A stretch of 64,000 nt of DNA from the NCBI GenBank assembly GCA_028290305.1, contig JAQGKC010000144.1, positions 1 to 64,000 of the forward strand, written 5' to 3'. The notes beneath the pieces are model-generated. The model did no database searches. It was not told the DNA's origin and saw nothing but the letters and a program-made list of their open reading frames with translations. How positions within the stretch are numbered: the first letter of the stretch is position 1; the number at the start of each line of letters is the position of its first letter. Of the stretch, positions 1 to 8,115 are shown piece by piece. The position numbers and the translations under genes were made by a program. Origin of the DNA: Bradyrhizobium sp. (GTDB taxonomy: Bacteria; Pseudomonadota; Alphaproteobacteria; Rhizobiales; Xanthobacteraceae).

Positions 1-360
1 ACGTTCAAGGTCAAGGATTACAGGATCGAAGGCCCCGGCCGGTACACGACGATGACGCTCGACGTCGGCGAATTCATCCGCCGGTTCCTCATCCACGTGC
101 TACCCAAAGGCTTCCATCGCATCCGCCACTACGGCTTGTTCGCCAGCGCGAATCGTGCCGAGACGATCGCGCGAGTGCGCGAACTCCTGGGACTGGCAAC
201 GCCTGCGGCCGAAGAGGCAGTCGAAATCGATCCGGCAGCGGCGCAGGCACTCGCCCAGCCTTGCCCCTGCTGTGGCGGTCGCATGTTCGTCATCGAGACC
301 TTCGATGCCGGCTGCCAGCCACACTACCGGCCGCCGGCAATGAGGATCGATACCTCATGA
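1..360 (+). CDS. IS91-family transposase, C-terminal end (partial)
   Basis: The reading frame is open from the first base of the window, so the gene starts outside it. The visible 119 residues contain the block FIRRFLIHVLPKGFHRIRHYGLF, here seen from about residue 24, and a C-terminal CPCCGGRM zinc-ribbon-like motif ending in RIDTS. Both are typical of the end of IS91-type (Y2, rolling-circle) transposases. The catalytic tyrosines lie upstream and cannot be checked. It sits next to a truncated HU gene and an integrase, which fits a mobile-element junction. Confidence 0.85.
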   Translation, partial: TFKVKDYRIEGPGRYTTMTLDVGEFIRRFLIHVLPKGFHRIRHYGLFASANRAETIARVRELLGLATPAAEEAVEIDPAAAQALAQPCPCCGGRMFVIETFDAGCQPHYRPPAMRIDTS

Positions 361-805
361 GCGCAAACGCAACATTCCGCACCGCCAAGGGCTTTCCTCG
401 CTGGTCAGCGACCAGATACGCCGCCGCTCGGCCGAATACGGGTCCGGCATCGCATTCCGCGCCGCGTGCATCCCGGAAACGCATCGTCAACGCTCAATCA
501 AAGCCGGTCAGCCAAACTGGCGGGCGCAATAACGTCATCCCCGAGCCCAGCCGACTTCCGCACACCCGCATCCGCGCGATCAAATCTCCATAGCCTGCGG
601 CAACCGTCCTACCCAACCTCCCGCGCGTTCCTTCATTGGAGGCTTTCGGACGACGGCCCCGGTGCAAGCCGCAGCGTCCCGATCGGCCGTCATCCGAAAC
701 CCTTCACAGAAGCGGCCGTTCACCCAGAGCCCCTATTTTTGGTAGGGTGTGATGGAATTACCCACAGTTCAGACGAACGAACACGCCTCAGCCAACCCGT
801 CCGCT
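361..805. other. Probable IS91 right-hand end and non-coding DNA
   Basis: No convincing gene is present between the transposase stop and the HU fragment. IS91-type elements extend some hundred bases past the transposase, and the GC-rich stretch to about 740 looks like such a tail, but I cannot place the exact terminus. A short inverted repeat, CCCTA-TTTTTG-GTAGGG, lies at about 737-753 and could mark the end of the element or a small hairpin. Confidence 0.3.
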
Positions 806-1090
806 TCAAACGGCGTCTTTAGCAACCTTCAGGGGTGACGCCTTGACCGACTTGCTGGCTGGCTTGGCCGCGAACTCCATAGGCTCTTTCGTGAAAGGAT
901 TTACACCGCTGCGGGCTTCAGTAGCAGGCTTGTTCGCGACCGACATTTTGGCGAAGCCAGGAATGACGAACTCGCCGGATTCATTCAGTTCCTTATCGCC
1001 TACAGTCGCGATCTGCTCGATGACGGCCTTTACGTCTCCTTTGGAAACCTGCGTTCCCTCTGCAATTGCATCAATCAACTGATTCTTGGG
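806..1090 (-). pseudogene. HU-family DNA-binding protein, 5'-truncated
   Basis: From KNQLIDAIAE onward the frame matches the rhizobial HU histone-like proteins: the helical N-domain, then a GEFVIPGFAKMSV beta arm, the signature NPFTKEP, and the Lys/Ala-rich tail KVAKDAV. HU dimers bend and bind DNA without sequence preference. Upstream of the KNQL position the frame loses all similarity and the usual Met/Thr-Lys start is missing; only unrelated sequence (up to an ATG near 1273) precedes it. I read it as a remnant cut at about 1090 by a rearrangement, possibly tied to the neighbouring mobile element. A chimeric expressed protein cannot be excluded. Confidence 0.7.
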
Positions 1091-1916
1091 AGCCCAAGCA
1101 GCGAACGGTGACAACGACTGGCGCGCTATTCGCAGCCTCCACCCACCTTGATAAACGGGACAGAACGCCGCCTTCGTTCGAAGGAGCACAATCGCGCAGA
1201 TAGTACGCTGCACTACGCGCGAGTGACCCAATGCACACCAAATTGCGACATCAATCGCCTGCGTACACCTCAAAACCAGATCGGTACTGCATTCGGTACT
1301 GCACGCTTCATTTGGCTCTCGCTAAGTGCTGATGACACTTCACTTTTCTGGAGAGTCGGTCCAATCCATCATGGGACAGACTCCCAGACCTGATATGCCG
1401 TCCTCCGAACGGTCGGATCTATCCGCGTGAGACGGCTCCCGCGACCGCACCAGCTTCGCACCAGAAACGACCTCGTAAAAGCACAACGAACGCAATCGAA
1501 ATCGAACGAAAATTCAGGAAAATCAACGAAGCTGATCGATGTTCCGCGCTCATAGCGGTCTGGTCGAAGGTTCGAGTGCTGTCCGAACCAACAACGAAAT
1601 CAATAGCTATTAGAGCCCTGCTCACGGCCGCGGTGGACTCTCGCCTCAAGTATCGGGGAGGTGCCTTCATCGTCAGAGAGGCTGCATGCATCGCCCCTAC
1701 GCCGAAAAATTTGACGATGAAAATCCTCGGGCAGCTTCTTTCCCTTTCGTTCGCCGTGGCCCGCAATCGTACGATGAGTTCATAGCCGCCGTTCCACTTT
1801 TGGCCTCGCCTGAGCATGATGCTCAAGATGATCAACACGTCCGACATTTTCTCAATTGACGAAAATGCACGTGCGACGACGTGCGTGACGAGTCGACTCC
1901 CCTCCAGTAAGCCCGA
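1091..1916. other. Gene-free stretch inside the integrated element
   Basis: About 826 bases without a credible gene. Long minus-strand frames exist (1419-2243) but lie antisense to the HTH and integrase genes and show no recognisable domain. An 11-base word, TCGGTACTGCA, occurs twice in close succession near 1280-1304. It probably holds the promoter of the HTH/integrase pair, but no strong consensus is visible. Confidence 0.4.
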
Positions 1917-2207
1917 ATGACAGCGCGCAAGACGGACAACGTGCTTCGGGGCGATCGGACGCCGGCGTATGTCGACCGGGAAACCGGAGCGGCCGAATTG
2001 CAAATTTCGACAGACACTTGGGATCAATGGGTGAAGGATGGCCGCCTGCTGCCGCCGTGCGACACGTTCCCTTCGGGCACCCCCCGCTGGCGTTGGGAAG
2101 ATGTAGACCGTAAGCTGTCCGGCAAGAGGGCGGCGGACACCGACGCAGCCGTATTGGGGGCAGCGAACTTTGGCAAGAAAAAGGGAAGCCGGCGTGACGC
2201 TGCCTGA
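1917..2207 (+). CDS. Small HTH protein preceding integrase (excisionase-like)
   Basis: A 96-residue protein. Its middle, roughly residues 18-65 (TPAYVDRETGAAELQIS then TWDQWVKDGRLLPP and TPRWRWEDVDRKL), has the arrangement of MerR/AlpA/Xis-type small winged-helix proteins: a helix choosing an entry in a table-like pattern, a 'dGrlPpp' turn, and an arginine/tryptophan strand. Such proteins steer excision or regulate an integrase. It overlaps the integrase start by tens of bases, so the two are translated together. Recognition is by pattern and gene order, not by a named family match. Confidence 0.65.
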   Translation: MTARKTDNVLRGDRTPAYVDRETGAAELQISTDTWDQWVKDGRLLPPCDTFPSGTPRWRWEDVDRKLSGKRAADTDAAVLGAANFGKKKGSRRDAA

Positions 2208-3372
2208 AGGCGTAGAGAAGAAGGTCGTGCGCAAGCGCGGCAAGAAATACAGCTATTATTATTGGAATCCGGGGCGCAACACCGCCCGTGAAGGTGAGCG
2301 CATCCCGCTACCTAATGCGGAGACCCAACCGGCGAGGTTTTGGGCCGAAGTCGAGCGTCGTCAAAAATCTGAGCCAACGGCATACCCGGCGAGCTCAATT
2401 GGCGACCTGGTCGTACGCTACCGCAACAGCGACGAATTCAAGCGATTGTCCGAGGGCACCCGATCGAATTACGAAGTGCACATGCGCCGCTTCGAGGCGC
2501 ACGACACCTGGGGGATGGTGCCGGTCCGTGATCTATCTCCCCTCGCTGCGCAAACTGCGCGCGACGCGATGAAAGACATCCCGGTGATGGCCAACCAGAT
2601 GTTGTCGGTGGGTCGCACGATTTGGGATTGGGCCATTCCGCTGGATCTCGCTAAATCGAATCCTTTCGAGAAGGTCAGGGATTTCGACATTCCGGACCGC
2701 GGGCACGTGCCCTGGCCGTCGTGGGTCATCGAGCACGTCCGAGCGAACGCTTGGCCGGACCTTGTCCGGATGACGCGGCTGGGCATCATGACCTGTCAGC
2801 GTGGCAGCGACATTATCAGGATGGGGCCGGAGCATCGCGACGGCAACGGCATCTGGTGCCGGCCGAAGAAAACCCGAAAGCGCCGGCGCGCCTTCCACAT
2901 CCCACTGGCCACGGCCGATGCGCTGGAAATCGATCGCTGGGCAGAGACACCGGTGACGTTCAGCAACAGCCGTTGGCTGCAGCCCATCGAGCGCTTCCGC
3001 CAGGATCTTTACCTCTATTCGCCGAAGGCCGCGCAATACACGGCCGACGGTCTCCGCGCGCGCTGGGGACGCTGGCTGGCCCACACCCCCGAAGGCCGCG
3101 AGATCTGCCGGCTCTGGAAGGATTGGGTTGCCGCCCAGATCAGGAAATACGAGTGGGACATCGATCCCGATGACGCAGATCACCCAACCATTCACGGGCT
3201 GCGCGGCACGGGAATCCTTGCCCGCGCCGAGCGCGGATACGAGGTCGACCAGATCGCCAACGATATCGGAATGTCGCGGCAGAACGTCGAGCACTACATG
3301 CGTTTCAAGGATCAGATGAAGGTCGGAACCGACGGCCTGAACCGCCTGCGCCTGATCGGCAAGGAGGGCTAG
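2194..3372 (+). CDS. Tyrosine-type site-specific integrase
   Basis: Full-length phage/ICE-type integrase. After a basic N-terminus (KKVVRKRGKKYSYYYW) comes a core-binding SAM-like domain (about 70-160), then the catalytic domain with Arg in MTCQRGSDIIRM, the HGLRGT box, and the nucleophile Tyr in NVEHYMRFKD near the C-terminus. All key residues seen are intact. Start choice: GTG at 2194 has AAGGGA about nine bases upstream; a TTG at 2170 in the same frame would add eight residues. It overlaps the HTH gene and ends 111 bases before tRNA-Gln, the usual kind of target. No transfer or replication genes are visible beside it, so the element is either mostly outside the window or decayed. Confidence 0.9.
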   Translation: MTLPEGVEKKVVRKRGKKYSYYYWNPGRNTAREGERIPLPNAETQPARFWAEVERRQKSEPTAYPASSIGDLVVRYRNSDEFKRLSEGTRSNYEVHMRRFEAHDTWGMVPVRDLSPLAAQTARDAMKDIPVMANQMLSVGRTIWDWAIPLDLAKSNPFEKVRDFDIPDRGHVPWPSWVIEHVRANAWPDLVRMTRLGIMTCQRGSDIIRMGPEHRDGNGIWCRPKKTRKRRRAFHIPLATADALEIDRWAETPVTFSNSRWLQPIERFRQDLYLYSPKAAQYTADGLRARWGRWLAHTPEGREICRLWKDWVAAQIRKYEWDIDPDDADHPTIHGLRGTGILARAERGYEVDQIANDIGMSRQNVEHYMRFKDQMKVGTDGLNRLRLIGKEG

Positions 3373-3483
3373 ACCATGAACGTCGACCCCGCTATATGAA
3401 GCTTACAAATCACCGGATTTGGAAAACTCCTAGCCGATATTGGAAAACTTCTGGAAATAGTACTTAGATATCAAGCGCTTCGG

Positions 3484-3557
3484 TGGGGAATGGTGTAACG
3501 GTAGCACAACAGACTCTGACTCTGTTTGTCTAGGTTCGAATCCTAGTTCCCCAGCCA
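3484..3557 (+). tRNA. tRNA-Gln (anticodon CTG)
   Basis: A complete cloverleaf with encoded CCA. Acceptor TGGGGAA (3484-3490) pairs with TTCCCCA (3547-3553), followed by discriminator G and CCA. D stem GTGT/GCAC. Anticodon stem ACAGA/TCTGT closes the seven-base loop CTCTGAC, giving CTG, which reads CAG glutamine codons. T arm CTAGG-TTCGAAT-CCTAG. The integrase gene lies on its 5' side, although most tRNA-targeting elements lie on the 3' side. Confidence 0.95.
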
Positions 3558-3796
3558 AGCTCCGCAATCGGGGTCAACAGACCCTTTCAACCGCCGCAAC
3601 GGGTCGATTCAAGCTGTTGTGGACCGCATCCGCGAACCATGCAATCGGAATGCACGCGCCAAACGCCTCGGCGGCCGCCTAGCGACGCGGCCTAACTGCT
3701 TCGGTTGTGCGGCGGCCCGCCGGTCGATTGGTACGTCACGTTGGTACCGACCTCGGCGCCGTCGCCGCAGGATCAGCATCCAGACGTCGCTGAGAG

Positions 3797-5023
3797 TCAG
3801 CCTTTCTTGACCAATGGGCAGGTGCTCTCCTTGAGAGATCGAAACGCCTCGTCCCCGGGGATTACAGCGCGAAGCTTGTAGTAGTCCCATTCGCCTTTCG
3901 ATTCTGACGGTTTCTTGACTTCATAGACGTACATGTCGTGCACCATGCGGCCATCTTCGCGGATGCGGCCGTTCTTCGCGAAAAAATCGTTGATCGGCAT
4001 CTCGCGCATTTTGGCCATCACCGTCTTCGCGTCGTCGGTGCCCGCGGCCTCGGTCGCCTTCAGATAATGCATGGTGGAGGAGTAGTCGCCCGCATCGCCC
4101 ATATGGGGCATGCGCTTCATTCGTTCGTAAAATCGTTTTGACCACGCACGCGTTTCATCGTCGCGATCCCAATAGAAGGCGTTGGTCAGGACCAGGCCCT
4201 GCGCAACTTCAAGCCCGAGACTCTTGATGTCGGTAATCCAGACCAGAAGACCCGCGAGGGTCTGTCCGCTGCGCTGTATGCCGAATTCTTGCGCGGCCTT
4301 GACCGCATTGACAAACACGGTCCCGGAGCCCGCCAGACCGACCACCTTTGCGTGTGACGCCTGGGCCTGCAGCAGAAAAGAGGACTGATCCGAGGTCTCC
4401 ACCGGATAACGTGTTGAACCCAACACCTCGCCACCGAGCGACTTGACGACCGCCGATGTGTCGGCTTCGAGCGCATGGCCGAAGGCATAATCTGCGGTGA
4501 GGAAATACCAGCTCGTTCCACCGGCTTTCATCATCGCGGTCGCGGTGCCTTTTGCCAGTGAGTATGTGTCGTATGCGTAATGAACGCTGTTCGGCGTGCA
4601 GGCATCGCCGGTCAGTCTGGACGCGCCCGAACCGGTGACGATGGCAATCCTGTCTTTGTCCTTTGCAAGCTGGGTCACGCTCAAGGCGATCGACGAATTG
4701 ATTAGGTTTGCAATCATGTCGACGTTTTCAACGTCGAACCATTTGCGCGCGATCCCGGAGGCAATGTCAGGCTTGTTCTGATGATCGGCGACGACGAGTT
4801 CGATCGGCTTGCCAAGGACTTTTCCGCCGAAATCCTCGATTGCCATCCGTACCGCGGTCGCCGCGCCCTCGCCGGATTCGTGCGAAAACTGTCCGGACAT
4901 ATCGGTGAGCACGCCGATCTTCACCACATTGTCGGATATGCCATCGGCTGCAATTGCTGCTGATCCCATCCCAAAAATCGCGGCTACCGATATAGCCAGC
5001 GCGGTTCGACGAACGGTTACCAT
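3797..5023 (-). CDS. ABC-type branched-chain amino-acid-like substrate-binding protein (LivK family)
   Basis: 408 residues from the ATG at 5023, preceded by GGGAGGGAGAG. A signal peptide (MVTVRRTALAISVAAIFGMG to AIAA) exports it to the periplasm. The mature protein opens with VVKIGVLTDMSGQFS, the standard entry strand of type I periplasmic binding proteins, and continues through ADHQNKPDIASGIARKW. Relatives in soil alphaproteobacteria bind amino acids, but also aromatic acids and other carbon sources. No permease or ATPase genes are in the window. Its promoter carries a 16-base motif also found upstream of the enoyl-CoA hydratase/molybdenum hydroxylase operon, which suggests that it captures the substrate of that pathway (inference). 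Confidence 0.9.
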   Translation of the reverse strand: MVTVRRTALAISVAAIFGMGSAAIAADGISDNVVKIGVLTDMSGQFSHESGEGAATAVRMAIEDFGGKVLGKPIELVVADHQNKPDIASGIARKWFDVENVDMIANLINSSIALSVTQLAKDKDRIAIVTGSGASRLTGDACTPNSVHYAYDTYSLAKGTATAMMKAGGTSWYFLTADYAFGHALEADTSAVVKSLGGEVLGSTRYPVETSDQSSFLLQAQASHAKVVGLAGSGTVFVNAVKAAQEFGIQRSGQTLAGLLVWITDIKSLGLEVAQGLVLTNAFYWDRDDETRAWSKRFYERMKRMPHMGDAGDYSSTMHYLKATEAAGTDDAKTVMAKMREMPINDFFAKNGRIREDGRMVHDMYVYEVKKPSESKGEWDYYKLRAVIPGDEAFRSLKESTCPLVKKG

Positions 5024-5098
5024 GGCGCTCTCCCTCCCTGAGCCGGACAAAGCTCTCTATTGGTCCAACAGCGGTTTTTCCGCTCGTTTTTTATAACA

Positions 5099-5114
5099 TG
5101 CATAACTAGACTTA
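5099..5114. promoter_or_regulatory. Shared operator-like motif, copy 1
   Basis: TGCATAACTAGACTTA lies 76 bases upstream of the binding-protein start and between that gene and the divergent HxlR regulator. It matches 15 of 16 bases of the copy at 15865-15880. The core is an imperfect inverted repeat TAACT-AG-ACTTA. On the transcribed (minus) strand it lies just upstream of TTATAA, a possible -10. A further half-like word, GTAAGT, is at 5124-5129. Confidence 0.55.
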
Positions 5115-5252
5115 ATTTTTTTCGTAAGTCAATCCGGGTTGTGTAGAATGGGCATGGCGGTACGGGCACTTGATGCCGCGGAAGGTGAACAGCATGACGA
5201 ACAGATTGCGCCGCGGCGCGCCGTTCAGTCCCACGGAACGGATGCGATCGTA

Positions 5253-6299
5253 ATGGCGCGCGCAGCGACCGCCAAGATAGCGCCAGGACGGGCGTCGTCT
5301 GACGCCGTCACCTCGCAACGCGCGACGGGTGCAAGTCCGGTCCGGGGTGAGCGAAACTGTTCTGTCGCGCGGACCCTGGATATCGTTTCGGATGCCTGGG
5401 CGTTTCTCATCATTCGCGAAGCCTTCTTCGGCACCCGGACGTTCGAAGCCTTCCGCTCAGCCCTCGACATTCCGCGCGCCACGCTGACCGACCGGTTGAG
5501 AAAGCTGACGCGGCTGGAGATTTTCCGGCAGGTTGCGACCCACATCGGACAACGCAAGGAGTACCGGCTCACCAAAATGGGCTTTGATCTCTATCCAAGC
5601 TTCATCGCTCTCATGCAGTTCGGCGACCGGTGGCTCTCCGACCGCAAACGTCCGCCGCTTGCGCTGGTCCACCGATCTTGCGGCTGCGAAAGCCGCCCTA
5701 TTGTCGCTTGTTCCGAATGTTCATCCGAACTCGAAGCAAGAGCGGTCCAGTATCGCGACGGACCCGGCGCCGGCCGCACACCTTCAAAGCCAGGACGGAA
5801 TACAAGGCGCGCATCTGACGGGAGTCGATTCATGCTGGGGCGGCCAAGTTCTGTCTCACGCGCGCTCCAGATCATCGGCGATAAATGGAGCTTCATGGTC
5901 GTTCGCGAGGCTTTTTTTGCAAATCGCCGTTATGACAAAATCCAGTCGGAACTTGGCATTGCTCCCAACATCCTGACCGATCGGCTGTCGCGCCTTGTGG
6001 CTCAGGGAGTGTTTCACCGGCGTCTCTATCAGCACGCGCCTGAACGCTACGAATATCTGCTGACGGACATGGGCCGGGATCTCTATGGGCCGTTCGTCGC
6101 CATGCTGGCCTGGGGAGACCGGTGGCACTCGAAAGGGAAGCTGCCGCTGCTGCTGCATCATACGAAATGCGGGCATGATTTTCATGCTTCGGTGATCTGC
6201 GACAAGTGCCACAAACCCATCATCGCCGCCGACATGCAATATAGATTGAGCTACGATCCTGCTGCCTATGGAGCGCTGGGGCCAAGATCCCTCCCATAG
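5253..6299 (+). CDS. Fused tandem HxlR-family transcriptional regulator
   Basis: 348 residues from the ATG at 5253 (an in-frame start at 5139 would add 38 unconvincing residues). It contains two complete HxlR winged-helix domains in one chain. The first has ARTLDIVSDAWAFLIIREAF and the recognition helix ATLTDRLRKL. The second has SRALQIIGDKWSFMVVREAF and NILTDRLSRL. Each is followed by a small Cys cluster (SCGC..CSEC, KCGH..CDKC) that may bind zinc. HxlR proteins usually have one such domain and act as dimers on palindromes; a fused pair would be a built-in dimer. It diverges from the binding-protein gene, with an operator-like motif between, so that gene and its own promoter are the obvious targets. 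Confidence 0.88.
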   Translation: MARAATAKIAPGRASSDAVTSQRATGASPVRGERNCSVARTLDIVSDAWAFLIIREAFFGTRTFEAFRSALDIPRATLTDRLRKLTRLEIFRQVATHIGQRKEYRLTKMGFDLYPSFIALMQFGDRWLSDRKRPPLALVHRSCGCESRPIVACSECSSELEARAVQYRDGPGAGRTPSKPGRNTRRASDGSRFMLGRPSSVSRALQIIGDKWSFMVVREAFFANRRYDKIQSELGIAPNILTDRLSRLVAQGVFHRRLYQHAPERYEYLLTDMGRDLYGPFVAMLAWGDRWHSKGKLPLLLHHTKCGHDFHASVICDKCHKPIIAADMQYRLSYDPAAYGALGPRSLP

Positions 6300-6575
6300 T
6301 ACAAGATCCCTTCCGTAGTGGCGGCCTGACCGATTCTCGTCGCTCCCTGCCGAAACCATGTGGGCCCTCTCAGCCGATCATCGTCGCTTGATCGCGCGGA
6401 TTTCGCAGACTGGTTAAGTAAAAATTAAGACCTCGGAACCTATTGCTTCCGGATTCACCGACGACTCTAGAAACATTTTTGAAACACAAGCGAAACCGTT
6501 TTTCATTGGGCGCGAAATCGCCCTGCCAGTGATTCCTTATATCAATCGCAGCGATCGACCGATCAGGAGACCGCC

Positions 6576-6731
6576 ATGACTGCAATTGCAAAAGCCTTCT
6601 CGTATGTGATTCCCGCAATCTCGCCCGATGTCGATATTCTGAAAACAGTTGCTCTGTTCTGCGGAGCGGGTCTGTTCGTTTCTCTACTCCTGGCAACCTA
6701 CGGTCTGGACGTGAGCAGCGGCTTTTTCTAG
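6576..6731 (+). CDS. Small conserved membrane protein (51 aa)
   Basis: ATG at 6576 is preceded by CAGGAGA at ideal spacing. The 51 residues contain one hydrophobic stretch (about 24-41, LKTVALFCGAGLFVSLLLA), so a single-pass inner-membrane protein is likely. The sequence resembles short uncharacterised proteins I associate with bradyrhizobia. No function is known. It stands alone, with no obvious operon partner. Confidence 0.7.
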   Translation: MTAIAKAFSYVIPAISPDVDILKTVALFCGAGLFVSLLLATYGLDVSSGFF

Positions 6732-6960
6732 CCCTCCCTCTGCGCCGATCGTCATCGTCGGGATGCACCCACGCATAGGGCATGGTCTCGCGCTCCATCG
6801 TAAGCCTGATCATGCGCACGGGCGAGCCGCGCCACCAGAAGACGAGGGCCGCAATGACCGATGACCTAAAGGCGAGAAGCGCCGCGCCGCCATCGTGATC
6901 GACGGCGCTGAAAACCTCGATGCGCAGCTTAATGCTGCTTGATCGAGGTAACTCTAATTG
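6732..6960. other. Intergenic stretch without a supported gene
   Basis: Part of a roughly 390-base gap between the 51-residue membrane protein and the next gene. Short frames on both strands lack ribosome sites or recognisable domains. Nothing further is seen apart from the hairpin described separately. Confidence 0.4.
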
Positions 6961-6994
6961 AAAAACGGCCGCAGCGCCTTGCGCCGGGCCGTTT
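6961..6994 (-). terminator. Hairpin with T-run, candidate terminator
   Basis: AAACGGCC and GGCCGTTT form an eight-base stem around a loop that itself contains GCGC/GCGC. On the minus strand the stem is followed by a short T-run. It lies about 130 bases after the stop of the minus-strand Gly/Asn-rich gene and could end its transcript. Confidence 0.45.
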
Positions 6995-7121
6995 CGTCAC
7001 TCACATGCGCCGGGCAATTAAGACGCACAGCAGGTGCAACCAAGGGAGCGAAAAAAAGTTCCGCGATGAGCGCGGCCCTTGCCTGCCGCTGCTTTCCGCC
7101 CCGATATTGCTGACGCGGGTT

Positions 7122-7373
7122 TTACCGGCCGGTGTCGTCCTTACCGTTCGGACTTCCGTCCCCGCCACCATTTCCCCAGCCGTTATTTCCCTTGCCGTTA
7201 TTTCCCTTGCCGTCGCCTCCCTTGCCGCCAGATTGCGCGATGGCGGTGGAGGTTAAGGATGTCGACAACAGCAACGTCATCGCCGGGGGTGTGACCACCG
7301 CGAATTTTCCGCACGCAGCCAGGAATTCCCGCCGATCAGCGCCGGAAGCGGTTTCGCTTTCTGGATGGGGCAT
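7122..7373 (-). CDS. Small Tat-like exported Gly/Asn-rich protein
   Basis: 83 residues. The N-terminus has a twin-arginine-like leader (DRREFLAACGKFAVVTPP followed by the hydrophobic MTLLLSTSLTS and an AIAQ cleavage-type end). The mature part is only about 37 residues: KGNNGKGNN, then GWGNGGGDGSPNGKDD, strongly low-complexity. Similar short proteins with a GWGNGGGDGSPNGK end occur in bradyrhizobia as I recall. A folded Tat substrate of this size would be unusual, so the leader may serve as a membrane anchor. Function unknown. Confidence 0.7.
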   Translation of the reverse strand: MPHPESETASGADRREFLAACGKFAVVTPPAMTLLLSTSLTSTAIAQSGGKGGDGKGNNGKGNNGWGNGGGDGSPNGKDDTGR

Positions 7374-7571
7374 GGAACTTTCCTTTGGGCTGGAGGAACA
7401 CGTCGACTTGGTCCAAACAACACCATGATTTAAATATTTACAGAGTCAAATAACATTTAATGTCGATTTAATTTTTAATTGTTCCCGGCAAATTGGCGGG
7501 AACAAATCGAGACGCAAAATATTAGGAGCTACAAGAGCTTCGTCGATACGGCGCGCGGGAGTCCGGCTCCC

Positions 7572-7787
7572 ATGCCATTAGGTGCGCATTGCAATCACTG
7601 CGGCGTGGACCAAGCGGTGGTTCCGATTTCGGACTATGCAAACGACCGCTTTATATACGTCTGCGTCTACTGCGGATGGTGGGGCTTGGACCCACTCCGA
7701 ATGGATTGCCCGCCAATCGACGAGATGGCATCAACAGTCGCGCGAAAGCGCGCCACGATGTTGAGATCTAGGCCTGGGCGGCGCTGA
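7572..7787 (+). CDS. Small protein with paired CxxC zinc-ribbon motif
   Basis: 71 residues from ATG 7572, which has GGGAG about ten bases upstream. The frame stays open back to a TTG at 7479 (102 residues), but that start lacks a ribosome site. The sequence has CNHCG and, 25 residues later, CVYCGWWGLDP, a typical pair of zinc-binding knuckles. A short basic tail (RKRATMLRSRPGRR) follows. It may bind nucleic acid or act as a metal-binding adaptor; no family is recognised. Confidence 0.55.
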   Translation: MPLGAHCNHCGVDQAVVPISDYANDRFIYVCVYCGWWGLDPLRMDCPPIDEMASTVARKRATMLRSRPGRR

Positions 7788-7802
7788 GCCGGGAGTTGCG
7801 TC

Positions 7803-8102
7803 GTGTCGTGGGATCGTCCGTTCGATCAACCCGTTCCCCTGCCGAAGGGCGCACCAGCGCGAACGTTGCGCGACGCCGCGAATTACATCAAGACACTCCC
7901 AAAATCAGAGCACGATCGCCGGGAGTGGCGACTTGCCATTCATATGCTGATCGAGGCCGCCGAGGATCGCGGGCCGATGATGTTCGCGCGCATGGGAATA
8001 CTTCGTGCGATCGAGAGAGATTTCAAGCTGCGCTTGGTACCGCCACGGCGACAGATTGAGGCCTCCCACTTGGGGCATCGCAAGCTGGTGCGCGAGCGAT
8101 GA
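7803..8102 (+). CDS. Conserved hypothetical protein (99 aa)
   Basis: GTG start at 7803, with CGGGAG about eight bases upstream. The opening SWDRPFDQPVPLPKG and the following LRDAANYIKTLPKSEHD-EWRLAIHMLIEAAE are the pattern of a small soluble protein repeated in many copies across bradyrhizobial genomes. It is predicted to be helical with no membrane segment. No function is known. It lies 15 bases after the zinc-ribbon gene and may be cotranscribed with it. Confidence 0.7.
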   Translation: MSWDRPFDQPVPLPKGAPARTLRDAANYIKTLPKSEHDRREWRLAIHMLIEAAEDRGPMMFARMGILRAIERDFKLRLVPPRRQIEASHLGHRKLVRER

Positions 8103-8115
8103 TCTGGTCTGACGA

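Noticed and set aside
1419..2243. 274-residue minus-strand frame
   Set aside because: Antisense to the HTH and integrase genes, no recognisable domain; a GC-rich shadow frame.
7172..7181. TTCCCCAGCC matches the 3' end of tRNA-Gln and might be an attachment-site copy
   Set aside because: Only ten bases, and it lies inside the Gly/Asn codons (GNGWGNGG) of a coding gene; chance or codon usage explains it.
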